This document shows positions 26,401 to 36,100 of a stretch of 50,657 nt of DNA, one piece after another. Position numbers and translations under genes: made by a program. The DNA comes from an uncultured Lewinella sp. (GTDB lineage: Bacteria > Bacteroidota > Bacteroidia > Chitinophagales > Saprospiraceae). The DNA is taken from the NCBI GenBank assembly GCA_937873655.1, contig CALMYQ010000214.1, positions 1-50,657 of the forward strand. The letters run 5' to 3'. Positions within the stretch are counted from its first letter, which is position 1; each line of letters starts with the position of its first letter. The notes beneath the pieces are model-generated. The model was not told the DNA's origin and ran no database searches. It saw nothing but the letters and a program-made list of their open reading frames with translations.

Positions 26401-26634
26401 ATGCCCACTGTGCTAAACATTTCGGGCTTTCGTTTCTTCTTTTATAGTAATGAGGGGAACGAACCACCCCATATCCACGTTGAAAAAGGTGATGGTTACG
26501 GCAAATATTGGCTGGAACCGTTGGAGAAAGATTACATGAAAAACTTTTCTCCACGCGATGAGCGTAAAGTGGATGAAATTATGCAGGAGCAAAAGGTTAA
26601 CTTTTTAAATATATGGTATGATTACTTCGGTTGA
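26401..26634 (+). CDS. DUF4160-family small protein
   Basis: 77 residues from ATG at 26401; a TTG at 26392 is less likely. The signature is the start of the DUF4160 family: GFRFFFYSNEGNEPPHIHVEKG. It overlaps the next gene by 17 bp, so the two are coupled. Base composition is clearly more AT-rich than aspS, suggesting recent acquisition. DUF4160/DUF2442 pairs are widespread on accessory DNA and are often suspected to be toxin-antitoxin-like. No biochemical role can be read here. Confidence 0.82.
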   Translation: MPTVLNISGFRFFFYSNEGNEPPHIHVEKGDGYGKYWLEPLEKDYMKNFSPRDERKVDEIMQEQKVNFLNIWYDYFG

Positions 26635-26881
26635 TATTCAGGATACCTTAGCGGTAAATGTAAGGATTGAAGAAAGCAAATTCTATATTATACTTGAGGA
26701 CGGTAGGGAATTAGGCGTACCTTATAATTGGTTTTGGCGTCTTGAAAAGGCAAATCCAGAGCAAAGAAATAATTGGAGACTTATCGGCGGTGGCCATGGA
26801 ATTCATTGGCAAGATATTGACGAAGATATCTCGGTTCTTGGTATTTTGAAAGGTATTAGAAAATCGTCTCAACCAAAATAA
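26618..26881 (+). CDS. DUF2442-family small protein
   Basis: 87 residues. DUF2442 features are VRIEESKFYIILEDGRELGVPYNWF and GHGIHWQDIDEDISVLGIL. It is translated from an ATG inside the end of the DUF4160 gene (17-bp overlap). In other genomes the two families co-occur, with DUF2442 often proposed as the partner or antitoxin; that is inference. It converges on the dioxygenase gene ending at 26991, in the only convergent gap of the window without repeats. Confidence 0.82.
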   Translation: MITSVDIQDTLAVNVRIEESKFYIILEDGRELGVPYNWFWRLEKANPEQRNNWRLIGGGHGIHWQDIDEDISVLGILKGIRKSSQPK

Positions 26882-26990
26882 AATAGAACCATAATGGCAA
26901 GGATTGGAGAAAAATAAGGGATACTGTTAAAATTCCGAAGTTGATCTCGCTCTATAAGAGATGAATAACGCTAAGAGATATTCCCGCTTT

Positions 26991-27875
26991 TTATGTGCCT
27001 TCAATTCCCTCCATCAGCAAAGGAAAGAACCGCCCCTCCATCTTCTCCCCTTTAGGGATCACCGGCACACCTTCCAGCAGCACTTCGTCTGAATTGGAAA
27101 TGACCCCGTCTTTGAACACATTGAGCACGAATGCCCGCCGCGGCCGCTCGGTGTAGTTGGCGTACGAACCGTGCACCATCAGCGGATGATGGAAAGTGCA
27201 GTGCCCGGCCTTCAGTTCGATAGCTGCCGGGTTTTCCATGGCCTTGCGCTGGTCCGGATCCAGGAATTGCATCAGACCCTCCATCTCGCCGGTCAGCGTC
27301 GGGCGGTCCAGCAGGCCCCAGCGGTGGCTGCCGGGGATGTAGTTCAGGCAGCCGTTCTGCCGGTCGGCGTCATCCAGGCCGATCCAGCAGGTAAGGTGGT
27401 TCATCGGGCCGGTGCGGGTCCAGTAGGAATAATCCTGGTGCCAGGCGACCACGCCCCCGTGTCTGGCCGGTTTGCTGAAGATCTGATCGTGCCAGAAGCG
27501 AACCCCGCCGCCCAGCAATTGGTGAGCGGCCATCAGGAAGGCCGGGCTCCACAGCACATCGTGAAAACCGGGCGTGATGCGCCAATGCCCCAGGGCGTGG
27601 AAGACCACCGTGTCCGGATCGGTGGATTCGTTACTGTGGTATTCGTAGAACAAGTGATGTCCGGGGTGATCCGGATCGGTCAATTCGGCCAGCTCCTTGC
27701 GCAGGACCTCGATCTGGCGGTCGTCCAGGATGCGAATACCCGACAGGTAGCCGTTCTCCCGGAAAAAGGCGACCTGTTCGTCGGAAATGCGGTATTGCTC
27801 CCATTCTCCCGGTGTAGCAGGTTGTGGAAAGAGGTCGGAAACAGGGTGATGTTCAGTAGCCAGATCTTTGATCAT
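26991..27875 (-). CDS. Phytanoyl-CoA dioxygenase (PhyH)-family Fe(II)/2-oxoglutarate oxygenase
   Basis: The ATG at 27875 gives 294 residues; the longer frame to 27989 reads through a dispersed repeat and is rejected. The fold is a double-stranded beta helix with the iron-binding HxD in VVAWHQDYSYW (about residues 145-155) and a distal His in HHPLMVHGSYANYTERPRRAF (about 240-255), where the Arg would bind 2-oxoglutarate. Members hydroxylate diverse small molecules. The substrate is unknown; the gene follows the pectin-type locus on the same strand but is separated from it by a palindromic repeat. Confidence 0.88.
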   Translation of the reverse strand: MIKDLATEHHPVSDLFPQPATPGEWEQYRISDEQVAFFRENGYLSGIRILDDRQIEVLRKELAELTDPDHPGHHLFYEYHSNESTDPDTVVFHALGHWRITPGFHDVLWSPAFLMAAHQLLGGGVRFWHDQIFSKPARHGGVVAWHQDYSYWTRTGPMNHLTCWIGLDDADRQNGCLNYIPGSHRWGLLDRPTLTGEMEGLMQFLDPDQRKAMENPAAIELKAGHCTFHHPLMVHGSYANYTERPRRAFVLNVFKDGVISNSDEVLLEGVPVIPKGEKMEGRFFPLLMEGIEGT

Positions 27876-27892
27876 TGGACATAAATCGATTT

Positions 27893-27936
27893 GTAGCGAC
27901 GGAAAATCTTCCGCCCGTGAAAGCTTTCCGTCGCAT
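27893..27936. repeat. Dispersed palindromic repeat, diverged copy
   Basis: GTAGCGACGGAAAATCTTCC (27893-27912) and a nearby CTTTCCGTCGCAT (27924-27936) are the two arms, separated by a short insert. It is related to the cores at 24414, 40754 and 48924. It lies upstream of the PhyH start and downstream of the pectate lyase gene, with no coding role. Confidence 0.65.
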
Positions 27937-28006
27937 GAATGGTCAACTTTGAACAAACCAAAATTACGCCCGAAAATCGAAGTTTGCAACTTCGGAAAAA
28001 TCCATT

Positions 28007-29488
28007 TTATTTTTGCTGATCCACAATCGCCTTCACCAGGCTGTTCAGGTAGACCTCGATGTTCTCATACCCCGTGCTCAGGTCGTGACCGTTGGCCTCG
28101 AATTTGGCCGGGTCCAGTTTTTTACCGGTTTTCCAGTCGTCGGGCATGCCGTCGTTGGAGGTGTCGGTCGGCGCGGCGGTTGACAGCAATTCGGGCCAGC
28201 CCCCTACATCGCCCTGGTGGTCGATGATGCCTTTGGTACTGCCGTTGGAACCCTCAAAGGAATAGTCGCCGTTTCGGACATTGCCGATAATGCGAAGGTC
28301 AACCGCATCGCGAACCAGGGAAGCGCCGGCCAGATCCAGCACTTTTTCATAAGCTACCTGGGCGGTATGCGTGGTCACATTGCCGTTGACGGGCCATTCC
28401 TCCGCCTTGCGCATGGCAGCTTTGTCGGCTTCAGGGACCGTGCCGTAGCTGGAGTGGAACTGGCTGTATACCCCGTAGGTCCAGTTATCTTCGGTGGCGC
28501 GGGTGCTGCCTTCCAGCACATTTCCGGCGATGTAGAATTTGCCCCAGATGTTGTAGACATCCGTACCGGCGGTTTTATTCTTGTCGATGGATACGATGCG
28601 TTCCCGCTTGGAGGAAGGTGTTGCCGGACCGGGTTTGTAATAACAATTAACGATATTGACGTTCATCGCTTCACCGCCGTAGCAGCTGTTGTTCCCCCAG
28701 TTGTAGATGACGTTGTTGCGCAGATCCGTCAGGTCGGAAAGGGCGAAGGCATCGCCGGCCGATTCCCCAAGGCGCGGATTGCGGCTGTCGTGGTGGGCCA
28801 GGAGGTTGTGGTGGAATGACGCGTATTTGCCGCCCCAGATGCCGCCGTAACCGTGGGCGCCTTTACCGTGAACCGAATTTCGCAGGCTTTCGGCGATGAT
28901 GGACCACTGCACCGTGGTATTTTCATTGACATAGAAAGAGACGCATTCGTCGGTCGACCAGCTCATGGAACAGTGGTCGACGATGATGTTCTTGTGGAAC
29001 CGGCCGCCCAGGGCGTCGCCTTCCTGTTTCTGGGCGTCGCCCATCCGGAAGTGCATGAACCGGATGATGACGTTGTCGGCACTGACGGTAACGGGGTAAT
29101 CGCGAACGCAGATCCCGTCGCCCGGTGCGGTTTGTCCGGCAATGGTGATGTCCCCGAATTTGATGTCAAGCCTGGATTTCAGGATGATGGTTCCGGATAC
29201 CTTGAACAGGACGTAGCGGGCTCCGGCCGTTTCGATCGCTGAGCGGAGGCTGCCGGCGCCGGAGTCGTTCAGGTTGGTGACGTAGATGACCTTGCCGCCC
29301 CGGCCGCCGGTGGCATCCCGGCCAAATCCTTCTGCACCGGGAAAGGCGTAAGCGGTTTCCGCCACCTTTGCGGGGCCGTCCGGATCGTTGTCGCCGGGTT
29401 TGACGATCTCCTTGGTGTCATGGCAGGCGGAAAAAAGAAATAAAAAGGTGAAGAGCGCTGCGGAGGCAGCCAGTTTTACACGGTTCAT
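28007..29488 (-). CDS. Pectate lyase-like lipoprotein (polysaccharide lyase family 1 type)
   Basis: The ATG at 29488 gives 493 residues with lipoprotein signal LFLFSAC. Family hallmarks are AFPGAEGFGRDATGGRGGKV at the mature start, the NVIIRFMHFRMGD and IIVDHCSMSWSTDECVSFY strands of the parallel beta helix, and HHNLLAHHDSRNPRLG with the probable catalytic Arg. These enzymes cleave polygalacturonate by beta-elimination with Ca2+. The lipid anchor places it at the outer membrane. It is the distal gene of the SusC/SusD-led locus, separated from the beta-helix gene by a terminator-like hairpin, so it may be partly independently expressed. Confidence 0.9.
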   Translation of the reverse strand: MNRVKLAASAALFTFLFLFSACHDTKEIVKPGDNDPDGPAKVAETAYAFPGAEGFGRDATGGRGGKVIYVTNLNDSGAGSLRSAIETAGARYVLFKVSGTIILKSRLDIKFGDITIAGQTAPGDGICVRDYPVTVSADNVIIRFMHFRMGDAQKQEGDALGGRFHKNIIVDHCSMSWSTDECVSFYVNENTTVQWSIIAESLRNSVHGKGAHGYGGIWGGKYASFHHNLLAHHDSRNPRLGESAGDAFALSDLTDLRNNVIYNWGNNSCYGGEAMNVNIVNCYYKPGPATPSSKRERIVSIDKNKTAGTDVYNIWGKFYIAGNVLEGSTRATEDNWTYGVYSQFHSSYGTVPEADKAAMRKAEEWPVNGNVTTHTAQVAYEKVLDLAGASLVRDAVDLRIIGNVRNGDYSFEGSNGSTKGIIDHQGDVGGWPELLSTAAPTDTSNDGMPDDWKTGKKLDPAKFEANGHDLSTGYENIEVYLNSLVKAIVDQQK

Positions 29489-29551
29489 AAGTTGTATTTT
29501 TTGAAGCGGAAGAAATAGGAATAAAGGGCTGGTGTTTGCCGGAGTCAAAAT

Positions 29552-29583
29552 AAAAGGTATGGCCTTGGGAGACCATACCTTTT
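29552..29583 (-). terminator. Hairpin terminator after the DUF4957/DUF5123 gene
   Basis: AAAAGGTATGG (29552-29562) and CCATACCTTTT (29573-29583) form an 11-bp stem with a 10-nt loop. Read on the minus strand it ends in TTTTATTTTG. It lies 31 bp after the stop at 29614 and before the pectate lyase gene. Confidence 0.75.
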
Positions 29584-29613
29584 CAATTAACATCCAATCT
29601 ATATTAGTGAAAC

Positions 29614-31287
29614 TTAAAGTTTCGCTCTCCAACGCGGGTCTCCGGAATCGTATTTGCCTGCGAAACCGGAATCCTGGAAATTGAAATCCATCGCGTCATA
29701 AGGATCTACCCACAATTCCTTGGCTGTTTTGGGATACATCAGCGCCGGGAATCCAGGGATCTCCGAGCCTGCCGTGAAGGCGAAATCGGAGGTAGCGTAC
29801 GTGTTGACGATATTGAACGGTGTAGCTTCCAGGCCGGCATAAATACCCCGTACCGCCAGGTTGCCGGTAGCGGCCTCATCCCAGGCATGGCCCCAAACCG
29901 TATTGGTAATGGAAATGCCGTTGATGACATTGCTCAAGGTGCCTGTTGCGCCTCTCCAGCGGAAAACGATGCCGTCGGGTGAGGCCAGTTCGCTCATCGT
30001 ACAGGCGTCGATCGTGATGGATTGCGCGTTCGTACGCGAGGTCATGAATGAGTTGATCTTGCTGAAGGTGCTGTTGGTCAAAGCGATATTATCCACCGCG
30101 GCACTGCCTTCGCCGTCCGTATCGCAGGTGATGATGCCGTAGCCGCCGATATGGTGAACGATGGAGTTGTTGATGGTGTAATTCTTCAGGAAGACCTTGG
30201 ACCGGATCCGGATGATGCCCCGGAAGGTATTGATGATGCAATTGTCAAAGGTCAGCTCGTTGATGATGGTCTCGTTCGAGTTGTTCGGGTTGAACACGTA
30301 GTCGCCGCCGATGTCTTCGCCGCGCAGTTCCACGTCGATGAAACGGACGTGGTCAACCGTTACGCCGTCGGCGATGTTCCAGTTGCCGGTCGTGAAGAGG
30401 ATCGCCTTCTGGGAACCGAAGCCGTAAGCTGCCGTGATGGTAATGGATTTGTCGAGCGGGTCGGAAGGCAGGTTGTACATCACGCCTTTCTTCAGCAGGA
30501 TGATATTGCCCTCAACTGCGGAAGCGATGGCATTGACTACGGCGTCTGCATCCTCAGATGCGCTCAGATCGATTACATTGGGATCGGCAGGGTCCACATT
30601 CCTCGGCAGGGTGACGTAGGTTTCCCAACCCCGCAGGGTTTCGCCGTTGGCGCCGCTGAAGATGGCGATCTGGACGGGCGCATTGGGCGTCAATCCGGTA
30701 ACGATGAATTCCCCGGCAGTCTGCGCATCGGCATCCACCGTGAATTCAGCTAGCGGGTTTTGCAGCTTGAGGTCGTCCGCAGCGAAGGTCCGGATCTTGG
30801 TGACCGGGGCGCCCAGCACCTGCCAGGATACCCGGGCGGCCACGTCGATCACGTCGGCCTCCTTCGGGATATTCAGAATAGAGGGGAAACGCTCCGTACG
30901 GACGTTGCCCAGGTCGGATACCTTGCTGTCATACACAGCGTTGGCGGCATGCGCGGTAGCCCGTACCTGGTACAGAGTATTCCAGAACAGCTCGTCGCCG
31001 GCCAGGGTCTCCTCACCGATGATCACGTAGTTGGTATCCGCTTCGATCGTATAGTCGATGGTGGCAAAGGTGTCGCGGCTGACCTCGATGGTATAGGTGG
31101 TTGCTTCCTTGATCTTGCCCATGTTGACAATGATCGTATTGAGCTCTGCGCGGAGTTCCTCATTCAGTACCGGCCGGAAAAGTCGCGTTTTTTCATAGGT
31201 GATATCCTCCTTGCAGGCACCCAGGAACATCACGATACCGGCAATCAAAAGGAACAGCGTTTTGCTTGTTAAATGCTTTATTTTCAT
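29614..31287 (-). CDS. DUF4957/DUF5123-type right-handed beta-helix lipoprotein
   Basis: 557 residues with a lipoprotein signal ending VMFLGAC. Residues about 30-220 are fibronectin-like. From about 245 a parallel beta-helix region begins, resembling DUF4957 (VNAIASAVEGNIILLKKGVMY), and the C-terminal third resembles DUF5123 (KELWVDPYDAMDFNFQDSGF). Such proteins occur beside pectin PL/GH genes in Bacteroidota loci. They are probably surface glycan-binding proteins or lyases. It follows susD by 42 bp and precedes the pectate lyase. Confidence 0.82.
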   Translation of the reverse strand: MKIKHLTSKTLFLLIAGIVMFLGACKEDITYEKTRLFRPVLNEELRAELNTIIVNMGKIKEATTYTIEVSRDTFATIDYTIEADTNYVIIGEETLAGDELFWNTLYQVRATAHAANAVYDSKVSDLGNVRTERFPSILNIPKEADVIDVAARVSWQVLGAPVTKIRTFAADDLKLQNPLAEFTVDADAQTAGEFIVTGLTPNAPVQIAIFSGANGETLRGWETYVTLPRNVDPADPNVIDLSASEDADAVVNAIASAVEGNIILLKKGVMYNLPSDPLDKSITITAAYGFGSQKAILFTTGNWNIADGVTVDHVRFIDVELRGEDIGGDYVFNPNNSNETIINELTFDNCIINTFRGIIRIRSKVFLKNYTINNSIVHHIGGYGIITCDTDGEGSAAVDNIALTNSTFSKINSFMTSRTNAQSITIDACTMSELASPDGIVFRWRGATGTLSNVINGISITNTVWGHAWDEAATGNLAVRGIYAGLEATPFNIVNTYATSDFAFTAGSEIPGFPALMYPKTAKELWVDPYDAMDFNFQDSGFAGKYDSGDPRWRAKL

Positions 31288-31329
31288 TTTTCTGAAATTT
31301 CAGGTTTATAGAATTCTGGGCCGGCAGTT

Positions 31330-33153
31330 TTAGAAACTGTAGCCGTCATTGGCCAGCGTGCCCTGGCTGTTGGTAATGGCTTCCTGCGGGATTGGGAAAA
31401 TATAGCGGACAACGCCGGGTTTCGGCCCGTCCGAGATATAGTTCCGCCAGTCCATGGTGATCCACTGCTGGTAAGTGGTGGCGTCGTTGTGCAGGCTCAG
31501 CAGCCAGGATTCGCGCTTCCACGTTTCATCCGGTGCGGCGGCGATCTTGTGGTTCGGGTTCAACACCGTGAAGTGCCCGCTCTCGTCCAGCTTCCAGTAG
31601 ATATAATCCGGCAGATCGGCGTATTCTCCCGTTCCGGTGAAGGCGGCGTCGGCCATTTTCTTCAGGTTTTCAACGGTTTCAGCCATTTTCTCGGAGTAGA
31701 TGCCCCAACGGATCAGCTCGTATTTCCGGATCATTTCGCCGCCGAATTCCCAGGCCCGTTCGTTGACGATGGCCTTGAAGAAATCCTGCTGGCTGCCGGC
31801 AACGGATGCGGTGTAGGCGTCTACCTTGGTATCCCAGTATTTGGCGTCGAATGCGCGGCGGCGAACCCGTTTGAAGGCTTCCTGCGCAGCAGCGGTCGGG
31901 CCGTTCAGCTCGTTTTCGGCTTCCGCAAACATCAGCAGAACATCGGAGTAGCGCAGCATCGGCCAGTTGATGCCGGTCCCTTTGGCGGAAGAAGCGCCGG
32001 GGCCTTTGTCGAGGAAGTAACGGCTCCATTTGCCCTGGGAAATATTACTCACGCCGCCGGATACAAATGTCTCGACAAAATCGGTGTTCACTTCGTACAA
32101 TCCGCACGTAACGGCCCGGCGGATATCCGCCGTATCGAAGGAATAGAAATAGGTTACGGGCATGGACATGTAGTTGTTGCCGGAGCCGTAGTCGTGGTTG
32201 GCCGTAGCGCCCCCTCTGACCGTGATGCCGATGTTCCAGCCCACATCGCCGTTGCCGATCGCAAAGGGTACTTCGAAGAGGATATCGTCGTTGACCGGGG
32301 AGATGAACTTGCATTCATTGAGGAAGACCTGGCGGAAGTCCGTCGGCAATTCGCGGTCCTTCAGCGTCATCAGCTTCTGCGTATAGGTTTTGGCGATCTG
32401 GTAGTAGTCGCGATAGTCGCCCATGCGGTCCATGTTCAGGTCCGGCTTAAGGAAGTAACCGCCGCGCTGCAAAGCGATCCGGGCGATCATGCCCAGGGTA
32501 TATTCGCGGTTGACCTGTTCTATGCCGTAGGGCAGTTCGTCGGCCCACAGCATTTTTTCCTCGATCTTCATCATGTCGTCGATCACCTGGGAAAGGATCA
32601 CATTGCGATCTTCCTTCGGCAGGTAGAAATCGTTGCCGGCCTTGGGCGCCTCCCGTACATTGGGCACATCGCCGAAATAATAGACCAGCATGCTGTACCA
32701 GTAAGCGCGCAGCGTGTACGCCTCACCGAGCATATTGTACATCAGTTTTGAAGCCCGGATATCGCTTGAATTCAAAGCATCGCTGGCTTCGAGGCCTTCA
32801 ATGGCGATGTTTGCATCGCGGATGGCCTGGTAAGCGGCATTCCAGAATTGGCGGAGGTCGCCGTTGCTGGCCAATGCGTTCAGGTCCCAGATCTGGTAGC
32901 GGTCGCCGGAGCTGGTCCAGCCGCTTTGGCGTTCGATGTCCGTATTGCCGGTCATGTTGTTGGACAACCTCGACCGGAATCCGTCGACATCAAATCCCAC
33001 ATAGATGGCATTGACTCCCCTGCGGGCATCGTCAACGTTTGAGAAAACGTAATTGGTGTCAAACGTGGATATGGAGTCCGGCTCCAGGAAGTCGCTGCAG
33101 GCAGACAACGCCAGTGCCGAGGCGGTTATGATGAAAAAATTCCGCAGTTTCAT
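31330..33153 (-). CDS. SusD/RagB-family lipoprotein of the pectin-type locus
   Basis: The ATG at 33153 gives 607 residues; a TTG at 33180 lies right at the susC stop and is less likely. It has a lipoprotein signal SALALSAC followed by SDFLEPDS. It carries the TPR-like alpha-helical SusD fold, with the C-terminal RWGIYSEKMAETVENL and a PIPQEAITNSQGTLANDGY tail typical of RagB/SusD. It binds oligosaccharide at the surface and works with the SusC upstream. It is 27 bp after that gene in the same operon. Confidence 0.93.
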   Translation of the reverse strand: MKLRNFFIITASALALSACSDFLEPDSISTFDTNYVFSNVDDARRGVNAIYVGFDVDGFRSRLSNNMTGNTDIERQSGWTSSGDRYQIWDLNALASNGDLRQFWNAAYQAIRDANIAIEGLEASDALNSSDIRASKLMYNMLGEAYTLRAYWYSMLVYYFGDVPNVREAPKAGNDFYLPKEDRNVILSQVIDDMMKIEEKMLWADELPYGIEQVNREYTLGMIARIALQRGGYFLKPDLNMDRMGDYRDYYQIAKTYTQKLMTLKDRELPTDFRQVFLNECKFISPVNDDILFEVPFAIGNGDVGWNIGITVRGGATANHDYGSGNNYMSMPVTYFYSFDTADIRRAVTCGLYEVNTDFVETFVSGGVSNISQGKWSRYFLDKGPGASSAKGTGINWPMLRYSDVLLMFAEAENELNGPTAAAQEAFKRVRRRAFDAKYWDTKVDAYTASVAGSQQDFFKAIVNERAWEFGGEMIRKYELIRWGIYSEKMAETVENLKKMADAAFTGTGEYADLPDYIYWKLDESGHFTVLNPNHKIAAAPDETWKRESWLLSLHNDATTYQQWITMDWRNYISDGPKPGVVRYIFPIPQEAITNSQGTLANDGYSF

Positions 33154-33180
33154 ATAGATTTTTTTAAGGATGTTCTTCAA

Positions 33181-36100
33181 TTAGAATGTGATGTTCAGGC
33201 CGAAAGTATAGGAGCGGCTCCTCGGGAAGGAAGAGTAATCCACACCCGGGGTCAGGGCTGCGTAAGCCGAACTCCGCGTCGTACTGACTTCCGGGTCATA
33301 CCCCGAATACTTGGTCCAGATGAACAGGTTGTTGCCCGTGACATAGAGGCGGAACTGCGACATGCCCAGTTTGGAGATCAGGCTGCCGGGCAGCGAATAG
33401 CCGATGTTCACGTTGTTCAGCCGCAGGAAGGAACCGTCCTCAACCGCCCAGGAATGGATGACGGCCTGCGCTACCCCGTAGCTGTTGTGCGACCAGATGG
33501 TCTTGCCGGCATTCAGCTGCGCCAGTTGACCCAGATCGGTCACCACTTCGCCCGGCGTTCCGGTATAGGAGCCGTCGATGTCGATATAGGTGAAGCGGTT
33601 GCTGGAATTCATGGTATTGAGCAGGTTGCCGTAAGTGACCCGGCGGAACTGGTTGTACTGGATCTTACCGGTGTTGTACACATCGGCGCCGTACGACCAG
33701 TTGAAGAAAATGGAGGCGTCGAAACCTTTGACGCGGGCGTCGAAGCCGAAACCGCCCTGGTGTTTGGGCAGGGTATTGCCGATCACTTGCCGGTCTTGAC
33801 TGTTGATGATGCCGTCGCCGTTGAGGTCTTTCAGCTTGAGGAAACCCGGGCGGATGTTCTGGTTACCTACTGTGGAGCTCGAATTCGGAACGCCTTCCTT
33901 CAGGGTATAGCTGTTGGTCACGGGATCATAACCCTCAAAATCATCGGTGGAATAGTAGCCGTCGGTTACGTAGCCGTAGATGTCCCCAAGGGTGCCGCCC
34001 AACTGCACATAGAAGTCATCCTGGTCCTTGAGGTCGGTACTGGCCCAACCGGACTGGAAGAAGCGCTCGGTAGTGCCGTCCAGTTTTTCAACCTTGCCCT
34101 TGTTGATGCCGATGTTGAAATTGGCCGACAGGGAGAAGTCGCGCTTTTCGATGATATAAGTCGTCAATCCGAGCTCAATCCCCTGGTTGGAGGTCGTACC
34201 GATGTTGTTCCATTGGGTGCTGAAGCCGATATTGGACGGGATAGCAGACCTGAGCAACAGGTCGCGGGTCGTATTCTTATACACGTCGAAGGTACCGAAG
34301 AGTTTGCCCTTGAACAGCGTAAAGTCAAGACCGAGGTTCCTGTTTACAGTCGTTTCCCACTTGATGTTCGGGTTGTACAGCGTACTGCCGGTGGGCGTAT
34401 AGTACGTGTTGTCAAAATTGCCGAATCCGGGGCCGCGGTTTGTGGTCACCGCAAACAGGAATTGAGTGGCGGTAGCATCGATGCGGTCGTTGCCGGTTTC
34501 GCCGTAGCTGGCGCGCAGTTTGAGCTCATCGATGAAATCCACATCTTTCAGGAACCCTTCTTCGGATAATTTCCAGCCCAGCGCTACGGCCGGGAAAATA
34601 CCTACGCGGTTGTCCTTGGCAAATTTGCTGGAAGCATCTGAACGGAAGGTGGCCGTGAGCAGGTACTTGTTATTGAGCTGATAATTGACCCGGCCGAACA
34701 GGGAGAACCGGTTGGAATTGGTCTCTTCAGCCGTTTCATGGCGGTCGGTGCGGCCGAAGGCCATGTTGGCAAACAATTCTTCCGGTGTAATGGACAACCT
34801 GAACTCTTCAGCCCTGACGAAGTCGTACATGCCGCCGTTGGAGTAGACCTCCTGTCCGAACAGGAAATCAAGCGCCTGGTTGCGCAAACCGCTCACTTTG
34901 TAGGAAAGGGTGTTCAGCCAGCGATAGGAAAAGCCCTCGGAAGTGGTCTTTTGCCCCAGCGGAAGGCTGCCGCCGTTGTTGAAGGATTCGCTGGTGAGCG
35001 GCCCGTAAAAGCGCAGGTTGTTGTCAAAGTCTTTGGAGCCGGTGAAAGTGGTCTTCAGGTTCAGGTCCCTGATGACCTCCCAATTAAGGGCGGCGTTGAA
35101 GACGTAGTCGTTGGTTGTTCGTTTCCGCCAGTCCTGCTTGACAAGGTCGGTCGGATTGACGAGGCTCTTCAGGAATTGCTGGTAGTCGTCGTTGGGGTCG
35201 ACGGCGTTGAGGTCGATCTCCAGTTCGTCGGCGATGCCGTTCACCGGGCGGGTTTGCACCGCATCTTTGATGTTGATCTGCGCCGAACCGGAAGTGCCGG
35301 CGCCGTCGATTACGGTATTGGTGATCCGGGCAGAGGCCTCGAAGGTCAGTTTCTTGGAGATATTCTGGTTCAACTTGAAGTTGATCACGTTCCGCTGGTA
35401 CCCCGACCCGATCAGCAGGCCTTCGTCCGTATTGTTGGTCAGGCTCAGGCTCAGCCTGGTGTTGGCGGTACCGCCGCTGAGGCTGAGGTTGTGGTATTGG
35501 GACAGTTTCGGGTCGCCGAACAGTTCATCCTGCCAATCGGTCGGTCTTTTCTGCTTGTACAATTCAAGGTCATCGTACTTGCCGAAGAATTTTTCGAAGT
35601 TGCGCAGGTCCGCTTCCGAACGCAATTTTGCGTATTCGTAGTTGGCCAGGGCGAATTCATAAGGATCCAATACCTCGTACTTCCGGTCCTGCGGAAGTTG
35701 CTTGTACTGCATGAAACCGTTATAGGAGACCGAGATCTTGCCCGGGATCGGGCGCTTGGTCGTGATCACGACGACGCCGTTGGACGCCTGGGCGCCGTAG
35801 ATGGCGGTGGCCGATGCGTCCTTCAAAACGGTGATGCTTTCGATGTCGGACGGCGGAATATCCCGGATGCTGCCTACGATGAACCCGTCGACCACAAAAA
35901 GCGGGGAGTTATCCTGGGTGATGGAACCGCCGCCGCGGACCCGGATGACCACCTCGGCGTCGGGCGATCCGTCGGTCGTCAGTACGTTCACGCCCGGGAG
36001 GCGACCCGTAATGGCCTGTGCTGCGCTGGCTACCGGGATGTTGGTCAGTTTTTCTCCGGAGAGGGTAGCAACCGACCCGGTCAGGTCGGAACGCTTAACC

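Noticed and set aside
27876..27989. N-terminal extension of the PhyH-family gene
   Set aside because: The extension is encoded by a dispersed palindromic repeat; the ATG at 27875 begins a normal family N-terminus.
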